In this document: piece after piece, positions 21,573-33,096 of the stretch | How the letters are laid out: each line of letters begins with the position of its first letter | How positions within the stretch are numbered: the first letter of the stretch is position 1 | Source: Globisporangium splendens | Lineage: Eukaryota; Oomycota; Peronosporomycetes; Pythiales; Pythiaceae | Reading direction: 5' to 3' | DNA length: 64,000 bases | Assembly (NCBI GenBank): GCA_006386115.1 | Contig: VFIW01000107.1 | Coordinates: forward strand, 62,001-126,000 | The notes under the pieces: model-generated | The model's database searches: none | Told to the model about the DNA's origin: nothing | Seen by the model: only the letters and a program-made list of their open reading frames with translations | Position numbers and translations under genes: made by a program

Positions 21573-22491
21573 ATGGTTCTCCCACGCGCTCGCGCACTGC
21601 TTGTGTGGTTGCTGTGCTTGTATTTGCCGTCGTCCTTCGCCGATGACGCAGTAGCCAATGCGGTAGCCGACATCCCGGAGCACAGCGGCGTGCTGCTGCT
21701 CTCGGACGCGACGTTTGCCTCCGCGATCGCGGTGTTCCACCCAATGCTCGTGCTCTTTGACTCGCCCGTGCTCAAGGGAAGTCTTGACGTGTTCACGCAG
21801 TTTGGTGACGCCGCAGTCGCGAGTGCTACTTTTCGGCGCAGCGCTGATCAAGGCTCTGCAGACCAGCGAGTTTGTCGACACGGTCGGTGCGCTGCTCGCG
21901 CAGAGGTATCCGCCGGTGTTCAAGACCGTGGAGATTGTGGACGAAGACGGAGACGGCGTCGATGACGCCACGCAACCCGGTGCCTTCGAGAGTGTGGCCT
22001 CCATTACGACCACTGCTACGACAACGCGCGAGCTGCGCGAAGTCACCGTTGAATCGCAGAGTAATGGCCAAATTGTCTCGCCCTGGGAGATCTACAAGCA
22101 GCAGCAACAAGCACGTGCTGAGAACGTCACGAGCGCCGACTGGATTCTGCGCCAGCAGCAACAATCGAAGGATGTCATCGTCTGCTTCTCGTCGCCGTGG
22201 TGCTACGCGTGCCGCGCATTCGTCAAAGTGCTGGCGCGAGTTGCCACCGAGATCACGCGCTTGAGCGATGACGCAGGTCTTCATGCGCCGATTTTTGCGA
22301 GCGTCAACGTGGACGTCGTCGACATCTCGTCGATTTCTGTGCAGTTCACGCAGCTGCCGAGTCTCTTCCTATTCCCACGCAACGTCGACGTCGACGGCGG
22401 CATCTCTGCTCCACCTGTCGCGTTCTCCAAGCGCAGCTTCACGTTGGACGAGGTCCTATCGTTTGTGCACGAACATGCAGAGCTGCAGTAA
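21573..22491 (+). CDS. Secreted or ER thioredoxin-fold protein with CYAC site; frame break
   Basis: The N-terminus (MVLPRARALLVWLLCLYLPS) is a signal peptide. The first domain (about residues 30-110) resembles an inactive PDI-type thioredoxin fold. The second has FSSPWCYACRAFVKVL, with a C-Y-A-C redox pair at 22201-22212, and ends with a beta pattern LPSLFLFPR typical of thioredoxins. It probably acts on disulfides in the secretory pathway, next to and convergent with PDI. There is no KDEL-type tail. The reading frame shifts by +1 near 21821-21835 (after VASA, resuming LFGAALIKAL); one A appears extra in GCTACTT and no intron fits. As sequenced the gene would be truncated at 21965. Confidence 0.75.
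21821..21835 (+). other. Frame break (+1) in the thioredoxin-fold gene
   Basis: Coding character moves from the frame starting at 21573 to the next frame within this stretch. Both parts belong to one protein by context (signal peptide upstream, CxxC domain downstream). It may be an assembly error or a true lesion. Confidence 0.7.
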
Positions 22492-22672
22492 GAAACTGGC
22501 AAATGCCCATATCCAAAATGGCAAAAGCAAAGGAGAAAGCACTATTTAAAAACAAATTACGAGGTTCCTATCAAAAGGCTATGCAGACCAAACTGACAGC
22601 CACCTCATGGTCCCAAGGGTTCATTCTCTTTTCTTGCGTCGTGTCTGATTAAACGCGCACTTGCTTGTCCGT

Positions 22673-24184
22673 CTACAATTCTTCGTGCTCCACGCCGTGG
22701 GCAGCGCCGTCCAACTCGAACTTCTGCGCGTTCTTCTTCAAGAAGTCCGTGAGACCCTCGACGTCGCGCGCGCCTTCGTACACGATCGGGTTCTGCTTGT
22801 CCTTGGCTGGGAAGAAGATGATCGTTGGGAAGCCCTTGACATCGACACCTGGGTGGTCGATCTCGTTCTCGGTCGCGTCTATCTTGGCGATCAAGATCGA
22901 CTTGACGTCGGCAAAGTTCTCGGCGAGCTCCTCGTACTTTGGCGCGAGCGACTTGCAGTGGCCGCACCATGGCGCGTAGAACTCCAAGAGCACGTCCTGA
23001 TCGGTGTCGACCACACGTTCCGTGAACTGCTTGCCCACAATCACCTTGACAGCTTCCTCGCTGTCGTCGACTGGTTCCGCCGACTTGAGCGTTGGCACAA
23101 CCTCGCCGGCAAAGTAGCGCTTCTCAAACGCCGCCATATCGTCACCGAAGCCGCTCTCGAGCTTGGCGATCAAGTCCGACGCCTGGTAGTCGAACGAGTA
23201 CTTCTTCATGCCCGCAGCCATGTTCACGAGCACAATCGATGGCAAGTCTTCCTGCTTAATGCCAAAGTATTCCACGATACGGGTCTCCGTGAATGGCACG
23301 ATGACGTGGAGCAGCTTGCCCTTGTTCTCCTTCGCACCGACCTTCAACGCCGTCTCCAAAGCTGGAATGTAGTCCGCCTCCGTGTCAGCGAACACGAGCA
23401 CGTGCTCCGTGATGTCACCGCCGAAGATCATTGGCGCCTTTTCTTGCGAGAACGTGACCACCAGTGGCTTGGCGTTGGCATTCACGAACGTCGCAATGTC
23501 CGCCTGCACGAACTCGCCCTCGTACACGTTCTTGCCCTCGTCGAACTTCTTGTAGAGCACAATCTTGTTCACGTCCTTGGCGTCTTCCGAGATGTCCTTG
23601 CTGGTCGACGCGACCACGACCGCGAGGTCGCTGGCATCGGCCACCTTCTCCAAAATGTTGCGCGACTCGCCTTCAACGGCGTCCACGACCGCGAACACGA
23701 CCACATCGTTAGCTTCCTTGATCTCGTCCAACTCGGCCGCGGTCTCAATGATCTTGACGGCAGGGCCAGACTTCTTGATCACCCACTTCTGGATCTCTTC
23801 GCTGGTGCGGCCACCATCGTAGTCCTTTGGCGAGTCGACATTGCCCTTGAAGAACTTCAACGTCGGGAACCCCTGGATACCGAAGCGTTCGCCAGCCTTG
23901 GTCTGCGCTGTGGCGTCCACCTTGGCGATGCGGATTGGTGGGTCTTGCTCAAGGAGCGCCTTCGCAGCCTTCGCGTACTCTGGCGCCAGGTTCTTGCAGT
24001 GGCCGCACCATGGCGCGTAGAACTCCACGAGCAACGTGTCGTGCTCGGCGATGGCAGCGTCAATGTTGTCGTCCGTGAGCACGAGCACGTCTTCTTCTTC
24101 TTCGAACGTGGTGGCGCGCACAGACACCACGCACGCGAGCGCAAAGAGCAGCACGAACGCCTTGGCGACGCGCTTGGCAAACAT
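22673..24184 (-). CDS. Protein disulfide isomerase
   Basis: An intronless protein of 503 residues with the classic a-b-b'-a' plan. A signal peptide covers residues 1-24. Catalytic sites are CGHC at 60-63 (FYAPWCGHCKN) and at 407-410 (FYAPWCGHCKS). The C-terminus is HEEL, a variant of the KDEL/HDEL retrieval signal, so the protein should reside in the ER lumen, where it forms and rearranges disulfides in secreted proteins. The cis-proline loops (FGIQGFPTLKFF and VKGFPTIIFF) are intact. Length is normal for the family. The gene is convergent with the thioredoxin-fold gene at 180 bases. The exact paralogue name cannot be given. Confidence 0.97.
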   Translation of the reverse strand: MFAKRVAKAFVLLFALACVVSVRATTFEEEEDVLVLTDDNIDAAIAEHDTLLVEFYAPWCGHCKNLAPEYAKAAKALLEQDPPIRIAKVDATAQTKAGERFGIQGFPTLKFFKGNVDSPKDYDGGRTSEEIQKWVIKKSGPAVKIIETAAELDEIKEANDVVVFAVVDAVEGESRNILEKVADASDLAVVVASTSKDISEDAKDVNKIVLYKKFDEGKNVYEGEFVQADIATFVNANAKPLVVTFSQEKAPMIFGGDITEHVLVFADTEADYIPALETALKVGAKENKGKLLHVIVPFTETRIVEYFGIKQEDLPSIVLVNMAAGMKKYSFDYQASDLIAKLESGFGDDMAAFEKRYFAGEVVPTLKSAEPVDDSEEAVKVIVGKQFTERVVDTDQDVLLEFYAPWCGHCKSLAPKYEELAENFADVKSILIAKIDATENEIDHPGVDVKGFPTIIFFPAKDKQNPIVYEGARDVEGLTDFLKKNAQKFELDGAAHGVEHEEL

Positions 24185-24985
24185 CTTGAGAGAGGGGAGA
24201 GGATGAAGAGGCTTCCGCGTGCGAGGAAGAGGTCGAAATCCAAAGTGACTCGCTCGCTAATGTGCGTCCGCCCAACAGAACGACAACAACGAAAGGATAC
24301 GTTTTGGAGGATTTTGGGAACAGGTGCTTTCGATACTAAAACGTGGTATTCTGTTGCCATCTTGAAATCCGCAGGCATTACTTTGCGATAACCAACAGAC
24401 AGTTTGGAATAGTAAATCGATGGAGAGGCGCTGACGAAGGAGGAGGTCCGCTGCTTACAAACTTCAAGTGTACGCGTGACCAAAAAGCCACGTGTCGTAG
24501 CATCCTGTCACGAGTGAGACAGCAGCGCCTTCCCATGACTTGTGTCAAATCACGGTGGACAAATCGAAGATTGCAAAACAAGGTGAGATGCAACTTGGGT
24601 TGATGCCGTAAACCTCACCTGGCAACTCCACTCATGCCCACGCACCCTAATGGACACCTTCGCAGGAACATGTTGTCTGTACTAATCAACCAACGAGGTG
24701 ACTTTAATGGAAGAACAAATTGCCACGTGAAGGTGGTGACCATCTCGTAATGAGAACTGCTGCTCATTTGTGCCACTCTCTTCTGGGTCTCTCGAGTTGA
24801 GAAGACACGAAATGACCTGTTTGGTGAAATTTGCAAAACAAGGTAACATCAGTTCTGACGGGTTTGGGTGAAAGTTCCCAAACAAGGTGCGACCAATTTT
24901 ACCACCATAGGACATCAGATCCACAACCTAAAAAAACTCTATTGGCATATTCACAAGTGTGCGAAAATGGAAAATGACAAAAGCG
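24185..24985. other. Intergenic region with short repeated motif
   Basis: This includes the PDI promoter near 24185-24400. A motif close to TGCAAAACAAGGT occurs near 24571 and 24830, with a related CCCAAACAAGGT near 24876. No coding frame is supported. Confidence 0.4.
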
Positions 24986-26662
24986 TTAGATAATGGCGGC
25001 GATGTAGTCCCCCACGCCGATGGCCGCAGCGAGCAGCAGACCCTTGATGCGCGTGTCCCGGCGGTCGCGCTTGCGCTCGTAGAACGTGAATCTGCAAAAT
25101 ATGCCGACAAAGTTAATCAGCACGACTTCAGCAAAGTCTCAGGTGCATTTGGGTAAATGTAAGCTGCTTGCACGCACCTGTCGTCGTAGAATCCCTTGGC
25201 GTAGACACCGAGGATGTCGTCGAGCTCCGGTAATTCGGCCTCCTATCATTTGAAACAGCAGAATGAGGTCACTGGGTTCAAGCCGCCAGCATCCGCAAGA
25301 GTCACCGACTTTGTACGAACCTGTGATTCCTTAAAGCAGTCCCACGCGAGTAGTTTGCTTTCGGCGTCTTCTTTCTCGGCAAAGTGGAACACGCAGCGGA
25401 TTTTCTCTGGGATCTTGGATTTCCAGTCCTCCTCTTTCATGCTCTTTGTCAGCAATTTCGGGTGCTTCTTGGGCAAGTTGTCCACCTGCAATGAAATTTC
25501 CAACGCCATGTTTAGATTCACAACAAAAATCTCACTGAACAGAACTCTCATGATGCTATAGCAACACCATGAAAGGGGATGAAAGACGTACATGGAGTGC
25601 GAAAATCTCTGCGAGAACCGTTTTCTGCGTCTCGACCATCGATTCCAAGATGAGTCTCGATTCAGTCTCGTTCACAGTGTTGTCGCTATTAGCATCAAAA
25701 AGCTGGAATTGGCCTGAGAAACACAAATGCACACAGCGCTCCATCAGATTCACTGTGCAAAAAGATGACGGGTGTGTATGGTGCTCACTCTGTAGCCAAT
25801 CGTTTGTGCTTCCATTCGTGAGCACACACAGCAGCTTGTCCGCATCTCCAACGCTCACTTTGCCTATTGAAACACCACCACAGTTATATTCGTTAGAGCA
25901 AAGTGTCATAGCATAGCTTCTATGCAGTTGATGGCGCAACATCGTACCATCCTTGTCTTTATCCAGCTGCTCAAAGTACTTGGCGGCATTCGCGCACTTG
26001 TGCTTTGCAAGCTTCACTTTAAAAGCTTCGATATACTCGCTCGCCTCTGGCGTCACGATGTCGCTCTCTTCGATCACGCCAATCTTTGGCTTCTCCTCCC
26101 ATGTGGCGTCCTCAATCGTCTTCAAATACGAGACCGAGTCCTGCACCAGCGCTTCAAACTCTTGCTGCAATGAACCAAATCACAACAAAAAAAGAAAAAG
26201 CGCATAGCATTTGTTGTCATTGCCTGAACAGCAATAACAGCGCCAACATACAACGGACGCAGTCTGCTTCTACCTTGTCGAGGTGCGAAGTGCTCTGCCA
26301 CTGCTTACTCGCTTGGTATTGCTGCAACCACTGCGCATACCCTTGGCCGCTACTACCTGAAGACGCCAAGCGCTTGGGCACTGAGTCACTGGGGATCTGC
26401 TCCACGAGGCGCTGCACAGACGCAATCGTCTTCATCTCCACGAGCTCGCCTGCATTTCCACGCACACATTGCGTCAATCATTTAACTCAACAGCCGAACA
26501 CACACACACACAGGGTTTGTACAGAGACGCCGCGCGCACAGGCATACACTACGCACCGATCGGCACATGCTGGAACATCTTGTGGATGAACGACCACTTG
26601 CTCTTCGCAGACTCGACGGACGTCGCCGCCGTGGACGCCGCCGCCGTGGAAAAGCGGTGCAT
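24986..26662 (-). CDS. Mitochondrial EF-hand protein, eight exons
   Basis: Exons (minus) are 26662-26557, 26449-26274, 26164-25948, 25863-25789, 25713-25592, 25485-25321, 25242-25178 and 25091-24986. All junctions keep frame, giving 343 residues. The N-terminus MHRFSTAAASTAATS is an import-type presequence. Two EF-hand loops are visible: DKDKDGKVSVGD (residue 12 of the loop is Asp, not Glu) and DANSDNTVNETE, which has the standard terminal Glu. A hydrophobic C-terminal segment (GLLLAAAIGVGDYIAAII) may touch or cross a membrane. A calcium-responsive mitochondrial role is likely; I do not recognise a named family. This is the most intron-rich gene fully contained in the window. It diverges from the small membrane-protein gene at 27117. 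Confidence 0.82.
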
Positions 26663-27116
26663 GTTCGCTCGCAAAACGAAAACGACAGCTCCACTCATGC
26701 AAAGACACACAACGAACTGCAGCACTCCGATAAAGTACTATTTGCATCCCCGATTAGGTGCGATAATGTTCGATATGGTGGATGTTGGTGTTGGGCTCAC
26801 ATCACCATGGCGGCGTGCGTCGCAGCGCCTGATTCTCTCGCTCTAGGACTCGGAGTGTGTGCAAACTAGATGCTCATCGCCATGCATTGTCTATAGCTAG
26901 TCCGCGTGTGTGTGACTGCGCATCTCTCTCTCTCTCTCTCTGCCTATTGAAGAACCGGCGAGCGTCTTTGCCACCAGTGCTGTCCGTGAGTTCCAAAGGT
27001 CATGGTCGCGCGACCTTTGACACTGAACAATCCTGATCAGCAGAAGAGAGCGCAAGTCCCAAGCGCTCTTCTGCGCGCGCGTGTAGCATTGGCGGTGCAA
27101 TTGAAGCGAGAGCATT
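26663..27116. other. Divergent promoter region with CT run
   Basis: This separates the EF-hand gene (-) from the small membrane-protein gene (+). It holds a (TC)n microsatellite at about 26922-26941. No ORF is supported. Confidence 0.5.
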
Positions 27117-27535
27117 ATGGAGAAAGTGGAGATCGCGATCCTCATCCTCATCCTTCAGCTCCAGGGCGAAGACATCAGTACGTCCCATACCCCTTCGCTC
27201 TCTACTATGTCCCCCATCTCTGTTCCAATGCTTCATTTCAATAACCAACCGCTTCCGCCTTCTATGTAGACTACATCATGCTCATCACGGTGTACACGAT
27301 GGTGTTCACGTGTCCGTGCCTGTGGGCGCTCATCCGGTTCTGCCGCGACTGGGCCGCGCGCCGCCGCATGGTCGTGCTGCCGGACCGCAAGCCGAAGAAG
27401 AAGCCCGACATCGCTGTGCCCAAGGACAAGGTCGTGCAGCGCGCGCGCGTGCAGAACCTGCACGGCGTGGGCGACGGCAAGAAGAAAACGTCCAAGTCGC
27501 CCAAGCGCAAAAGCCCGCCCATCAAGAACGCCTAA
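27117..27535 (+). CDS. Small basic single- or two-pass membrane protein
   Basis: Exon 1 (27117-27177) and exon 2 (27270-27535) join across a 92-nt intron to give 108 residues. The first exon is hydrophobic (MEKVEIAILILILQLQ). The second begins with a membrane segment (IMLITVYTMVFTCPCLWALI) followed by a strongly basic tail rich in Lys and Arg (RKPKKKPD, GKKKTSKSPKRK). Third-position G/C is very high in exon 2, which supports coding. I recognise no family. The positive-inside rule places the tail in the cytosol. Confidence 0.72.
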
Positions 27536-27929
27536 TGATGATGAGAAATTGCCCTACAGCTAACACAGAGAAAGAATGGCTTCTTCATGTGCATGCTCTT
27601 TGTTTATGCCTTTATGTGTGGTGTCTCTCTCTCTCTTTTTTCTTCTTTCTTTCACAGCTACAAGTGGATGGAAGCGTCTACTTCTGCCCAGCAAATAATA
27701 AATAGCTATCGAAACAGTAATAGTAGTAATATTTATAGGAATGTAAATAGGGGGTTGGTTGGGCGGGCGAGCTCGCTGACAGTGGCGTCAACCAAGGCAG
27801 CAGCATCTTCACAATATCGGACCGAGCCGGTCGCGGGTCAATACATAGCAGCAGCAGACAACTTGCTCGTTCTCTCGCGCGCGTTCGATCAGCACCACAC
27901 ACTCACGACAAAACGGGGGAGCGCACGCT
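27536..27929. other. Convergent spacer
   Basis: This is the 3' flank of the small membrane protein and of the CCCH gene. It has an A/T-rich stretch with AATAAA at 27697-27702. No coding signal is seen. Confidence 0.5.
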
Positions 27930-28953
27930 CTAGTGGAAGCGCTCGAACACGCTCAGGCGAGGACTGTGCTCGCTGCCCGAGCCAGACTTCTTCTCGTTCA
28001 CGTCGAACGGCTTCGTCGTGTCCAGGTTCAGCACAAGACCCGACGACCAGCGCGACGTGTCCAGCTTCTCGCTAGAACCAAAGTCCACCGACGACGGCAC
28101 CGACGACGACGAAAATTCCTTCCACAGCTCGTCCGACTCCAGAGAAAAGTCCTTCTTGTGGATCAACGCCGAGCTCGACGCCGACCGCGCCAACGACTCG
28201 CTGCCCGCAGCCGCGCCAACCGACGACGCATCCACAGGCGTGGTGCTGATCGTACCGACAACAGCGTTCGACGGCGACTCGTTCTCCTGCGTGAGCGAAA
28301 ACTTCATCAACGCGTCAATGGCATCCTGAAGGTCCGGGTAGCTTGGCTGCGCGCCGTTGGTGCTGGTCTGGTTGCTGCTCGTAGGCGACGACAACGGCAT
28401 CGAGCCGATGGCGCCAGGCACAGACGACACTTGTGGTAAGGTGCCAAAGTGGTCACCCGCATAATTTAACTTGGGAGCAGGACGCGTGCTGCCCCACGTG
28501 CTCTTGTCAAAGGACGACAGCAAAGAGTACTCCTTCTGGTACGACGTCATGCTCGGCACACCCATGTGGTCCGCCATGTGGTCCGCCACGTGGTGGTGGT
28601 GGTGGTGGTCGCCGTACAGGTAATTGCTGTTCACAGACGACGAACCCAGGTCCGACGGTGGAGGCACACCGAGCCCGTTCATGCCACCCATGCGGTCCTT
28701 GTCCACCAAAAACATGTTGCCCATCGAGCCCATCCCCTGCGGCGAGTACTGCGGCGCATTGTAGCCCTCGACTTCCTCATGGATGAAGCGGCAGCGGCTG
28801 CCGTACGGACAGTGGCCCGATCCCCAGTACGACTTGCACTTGGTCGTCTTGTACTTGGGGTGGCGCACCACATGGCGCAGCTCCGCGAGACCGTGCGCAA
28901 ACTGGCACTTGGCTGCAATTACACAAAGATAGATACACAATCAGGTCAGTGTC

Positions 28954-28986
<33 letters not shown>

Positions 28987-29234
28987 GGAATTAAAACTGT
29001 AGCTACCAAGCAAGACATACCTCCATAGCGACAGTTGCCGAACTCGGAGAAACGCTTGCAAAGCTCCGTCTTGTAGAGCGACGACTTGGTGCCGTTCTTC
29101 GGACTGTTCTCCTCGTTCAGGTACCCATCGTCGCCTTGGAGGTCGTAGCCGTCGTTCACGCTCGTGTCCAGCTGGAGGAAGTTGTCCTTGGGCAGCGAGT
29201 AGTAGTTCAAATGGTCCATGGACGAGAGCAACAT
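27930..29234 (-). CDS. Tandem CCCH zinc-finger (TTP/TIS11-type) RNA-binding protein
   Basis: Exon 1 (29234-29021) and exon 2 (28912-27930) join to 398 residues. Two C-x8-C-x5-C-x3-H fingers are split by the intron: TELCKRFSEFGNCRYG with KCQFAHG, then TTKCKSYWGSGHCPYGSRC. The linker (LAELRHVVRHPKYKTTKC) has the spacing and RHPKYKT motif of tristetraprolin-type proteins, which bind AU-rich elements and promote mRNA decay. Downstream is a long Ser/Asn/Pro-rich region with a His run. The first ATG could be 29234 or 29219. The intron carries a (CA)n(TA)n microsatellite at 28953-28986. The family is confident; targets are unknown. Confidence 0.93.
28953..28986. repeat. (CA)n(TA)n microsatellite in the CCCH gene intron
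   Basis: A compound dinucleotide tract of about 34 bases in the single intron of the zinc-finger gene. It is likely length-polymorphic. Confidence 0.9.
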
Positions 29235-32200
29235 CTTGTGTGCTTGCTTGCTTGTCTTTCTCGATGTTCAAACAAGTGGCTCGGGGGTTCAGTTGTTGAC
29301 GCAAATTGCGCGCACGTGTCTTTCTGCTCAACCAAGCAAAAAAGAAGGGCGGGACGGGATATCGAAACAGGGGAGGCACTCACTCTCACACGCGCGATTG
29401 GTAGAGAGGCGACCGACAGACGATAGATGAAGGAGGAGGAGGCGGCGGCAGCGATGGAGAAGAACGAGAAATGAGTCGCGTCGTCACCAGTCGTCTCTTG
29501 AGGCTGCCGTGCACGAAGGAAGGCACAGGAGAGAGGGAAGGCAGGCAAAGCGAGCGGCGCGCGCAAGAAAAAAAACTAAAGCTCGCAGACAGCACAGCAA
29601 CACACAACCACAGGCCGAAGGAGGGCAGGCAGGCGGGTCTGGAACAACAGACGCAGCAAGAAGGAAGGAAAAAAAACCAGCACGTTCACCCGCTCTGCTT
29701 GCGTACCTCCCTCCTGTCCGCGCAAGTTTTCCCCAAACCCCCATCCTGTTTTCCCTCCCCCTCTCCGCACGGGTGCGTGCTCCTCTCCTCACCTCATCTT
29801 CTTAAACCTCGGAACCAAGGTTTTATTTTTGCAGCGTTGCTCTTTCGAGAGGTTTGTTCACACACACACCACGGATCGAGTCAACGCTGTCGGTCAAGAA
29901 ATCACAAAAGTTGAAAAAAAAAAACCTTACGAGCGAGGTTTTGAAGTGCAACACAAACCGTCGTCCCACTGTTTCTTTCAGGTCAGATGGTCAGAACGGG
30001 GGAACAACCGAGTCGCGCTTCTCCGGACGTATCCACGCACCGTGATGACGGCTCTGATTGAACCACCCCACGCTTACTCGGAGCACGACACAAATCGCGC
30101 ACAATGCGCATTGCGACACGAAGAGCTCTTCTTTAATGCGCGTGTTAGTCTGCGCGTTCGTCTCCATCTTGCTTCTTCTATCTTCTGTCTCCTTCTGTCT
30201 TTGGGCAAAAAGACGCGGCGAAACCATCGCGACACATCCGGTGCGAGCATCGCGTCACAACCTGCTCAAAAAACCTCGAATGGGTTGTCTTTGCTTTTTG
30301 CGTTTGCAAGTGTTTTCTTTCGAAACCACGGTGTCCGAGAAGAAGGGTTTTTTGTACAAAGTGGAATAGGGGTGTGGATTCTAAACCTACCCCGTCTTTG
30401 AGCCTTCTGCAACTCGAGCGGTCATTTTCGATTTATTACTTGCAGTTACAGGTGGAGATCCGCAAACCAAAAATCCAGATCCAGACAACGCTCTTTGTAG
30501 TCATCTGCGCATCCAGAAGAACCTTTCGTAATTATAATGTAGGACTCGTCAGATCTGATCGCAAGAACTCTGTCCACAAAGTCGCACCCCAAAACTGTCA
30601 GCCTGCCAAATATTATATGCCTGCTACAACGTGTTTGGAAACGAAGATGACTACATGGAGAGTGATCTGGCGCTTGCAAAATCCGCAGACGGTGTGACAA
30701 AGCGGACCGTAATTTTCGCCAAAAGAGAGTGTGCGCGCACCCAGCAACAAACAACCAAACGCACAAACGCACGGTCCAGCTGGGAACCTGCGAAACCCCA
30801 GCACCCAGGAAGAACGGATTGCACAGCCACGCTCCGATTATTCCTGCCAAACAGCATATTCTCCTGCCATTTCGGTTTCTTGTCAAGTGTCGCAACCCTT
30901 CCAGAATGCATTCGGGAACCTACGCAACAGCCTATGGCGCCAGGATCTTTGTGCGCCATGTGTTTCTTTCCTTGTTTGTTTGCTCTCGCATGACATGAAT
31001 GGCATTCGAATATTCGTTGGATCGGCCGTCGATGGAGCTCTCTCTATGCGTGGCTGGCGCATGTCCTCGGTGGCGCTGAGGAGGATGTGCGCTGTTATGG
31101 GAAACCAAGAGACGGATTCTCTGCAGCTCTTTCATTTTGGTTGGTGTCTGCAGACAGCAAGCACTCGCAACGCGTTTTTTGCGGCGTCGTCCAAACGCGA
31201 AAATGCGGGGCTTGTTGTTCCTCGAAGCAATACTGTTGCAGCACACACACGCATTTTTGGATCGTATATGCCGTGGCCATATCGTTTCTTTTTTTTGTTG
31301 TTGTTGTTCTTCTTCTTCCTTTCTTTCTTTCGCATCGGGTGCATTCACACAGCGAAGAAAATCAGTCATGCCGTTGTTGTGCGCATTTTGCCTTACAAAG
31401 GGCACATGGGTACACGCGAGCAAAATGCACATTTGTTTGTTATCACACGTGTGTGTCTGTTGAAGATCGCACGTGGACCAAGGGAAAGAATGCAATCGAG
31501 CCCAGCATTCTGGTGCTTCAAGAAGCGGTCCACAGTACTTGAGAATGCGCACATGCCCATCAGAGGTTGCCGGTGGTGACGTGGGGAAGTGCAGCGCGTG
31601 ATGCAAACGAATGCAGAGCCGATTGGCCGTCTAACGCGCACCAGAAAAACGGATGGACCTTGTTGCCGAGCTGTCACGATTCCCTCTGCTGTCAATATTT
31701 GGAGGCAGAGAGCCAACCACACAAGCAAGATCCGCGTCTCTTCGAGTATGCTACTCGATAGTTTTTTCGCTGTGAGTGTCTGCTGATCTGTGTTGTACCC
31801 AAGTGTCAAGTATGCGGTTCGATGGGTTCTGCTGTCGCACATGGCTTTTCCCACTTTTACAATTGAATGAACATGGACGCAGCGATGCGACTGAGGCTCG
31901 CGTGTTGGCATTCTTTCTCCTCGATCACGCGAGTGTTAAATGCCTGTCTGCTTCGATCATCTGTGCGTGTTCTGCAGGTGGCCGTGAACGCATGCTTCTT
32001 GCGAGGCAACAGCGGTGGCTGCGGTCTGAGGAGCTTCATTGCTGCTCTCCTGATTGCAGCTCGCAGCAACGGCACATTGTTCATTCGGTTTTTCTATCAT
32101 GCTGTATCCAGTGTCAAGCGTGCGATTGTTTCGATGGACGCGGCTGGCTCACTCACGTGGCTACGCGCATGGCTCTTCTTGTACAGTGGTCAAAGCGACA

Positions 32201-32641
32201 CCATGGGTGAGCCGCGACAGGCACCAGCAGCCATCCATATTGAAGTTGTCTCTCTATTTGAGCTAGGGTCCAATGCTGAACGGTAGCATTCCAACCGTGT
32301 GGGCAACCACCCGCAGCGCATCGTCGTCGTCTGTGGAGCTACATCTCGATGCGATTCAGCATGCAATGCCTTGAAGTTCACTCTCGATCAAGTGAATGGT
32401 TGTCAGATCAGCGGTACAGGATGCGATGTGCGCATGATCTGCTGGGTATTGTGGGTTGCATTGCAACTTGTGTGACCTCGCGCGTTTGGTTGCTCTGGGG
32501 CGATGCCCGCTGCGTTGAAGCTTTCAACCGCTTTCAAAATGTTGTCAACTTCTTTCAACTGAACGCGGTTCGCTTTGTTCTTTCTCTGTCGAAGTGACAG
32601 GGACTCCTGCATTTGCAAATTCGCCGGATCGAACCAGAAGC
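29235..32641. other. Gene-poor block, no supported gene
   Basis: About 3.4 kb where open frames of up to 280 codons exist but none shows the G/C third-position bias or family resemblance of the real genes. The largest (30731-31579, +) reads as low-complexity and Cys/Phe-rich. T-rich and AC-rich tracts are common. Near 32240-32340 a scrap resembles a leucine-rich repeat (LNGSIPTVW). The block precedes the Crinkler-type ORF. Confidence 0.5.
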
Positions 32642-33058
32642 ATGTCGAGCCTCCATTGCGCCGTGGTGGGACAACAAACCGTGTTTCCTGTGAACATCGA
32701 GCTGAACTGCACTGTGCACGAATTGAAGGAGAAGATCATAACGCAGAACGAGTTCCCGTTCCCTGCGAGGTCTTTGGAGCTGTACCTTGCGAAGAAGGAC
32801 GGCAGTTGGTTGAAAGTCGAAGATCTCGGCGAGCTGCTGAAAGGAGGAGTTGACGAGATTTGCGGCGGGTATACGGAAATGTGTCCATTGCTCAAGCTTG
32901 ACCTTGAGTACTTTGGAGTGGACTTCGTGTCTAGTCCTGAGAGCCTTCACATCTTGGTGGTGCCACCAGAGCGTGGAATTGAAGTGAGGAATTTGGAGCG
33001 TCCGTTGAATGTTTTTGTTTGCTTCTTTTGCAATGATGGCTTATATCATATGCAGTGA
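32642..33058 (+). CDS. Truncated Crinkler (CRN)-type effector, N-terminal domain only
   Basis: The ORF has 138 codons. The N-terminal half matches the ubiquitin-like CRN header domain: a start like SLHCAVVGQQTVFPV, the LYLAKKDG motif (variant of LFLAK), then a conserved block ending HILVVPPE, the equivalent of the HVLVxxP motif. CRN proteins of oomycetes are modular intracellular effectors; the header is linked to host-cell delivery and a separate C-terminal domain does the work. Here no such domain follows. The frame stops at 33058, and if the good donor GAA/GTGAGG near 32980 is used with the acceptor near 33089, it also stops within two codons. It may be a relic, a header-only paralogue, or an assembly-broken gene. 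Confidence 0.72.
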   Translation: MSSLHCAVVGQQTVFPVNIELNCTVHELKEKIITQNEFPFPARSLELYLAKKDGSWLKVEDLGELLKGGVDEICGGYTEMCPLLKLDLEYFGVDFVSSPESLHILVVPPERGIEVRNLERPLNVFVCFFCNDGLYHMQ

Positions 33059-33096
33059 CTGATGATGTGCTTTCTTTGTGATGTCATGCAGTACGC

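Noticed and set aside
22661..24391. 576-codon plus-strand frame opposite PDI
   Set aside because: It is an antisense shadow of a G/C-third-position gene; its translation is Arg/Leu/His-rich without domains, while the minus strand is unmistakably PDI.
30731..31579. 282-codon plus-strand ORF in the gene-poor block
   Set aside because: Codon third positions are not G/C-biased, the product is a mixture of low-complexity patches, and a T-rich tract encodes a Phe/Leu run. It looks like chance openness.
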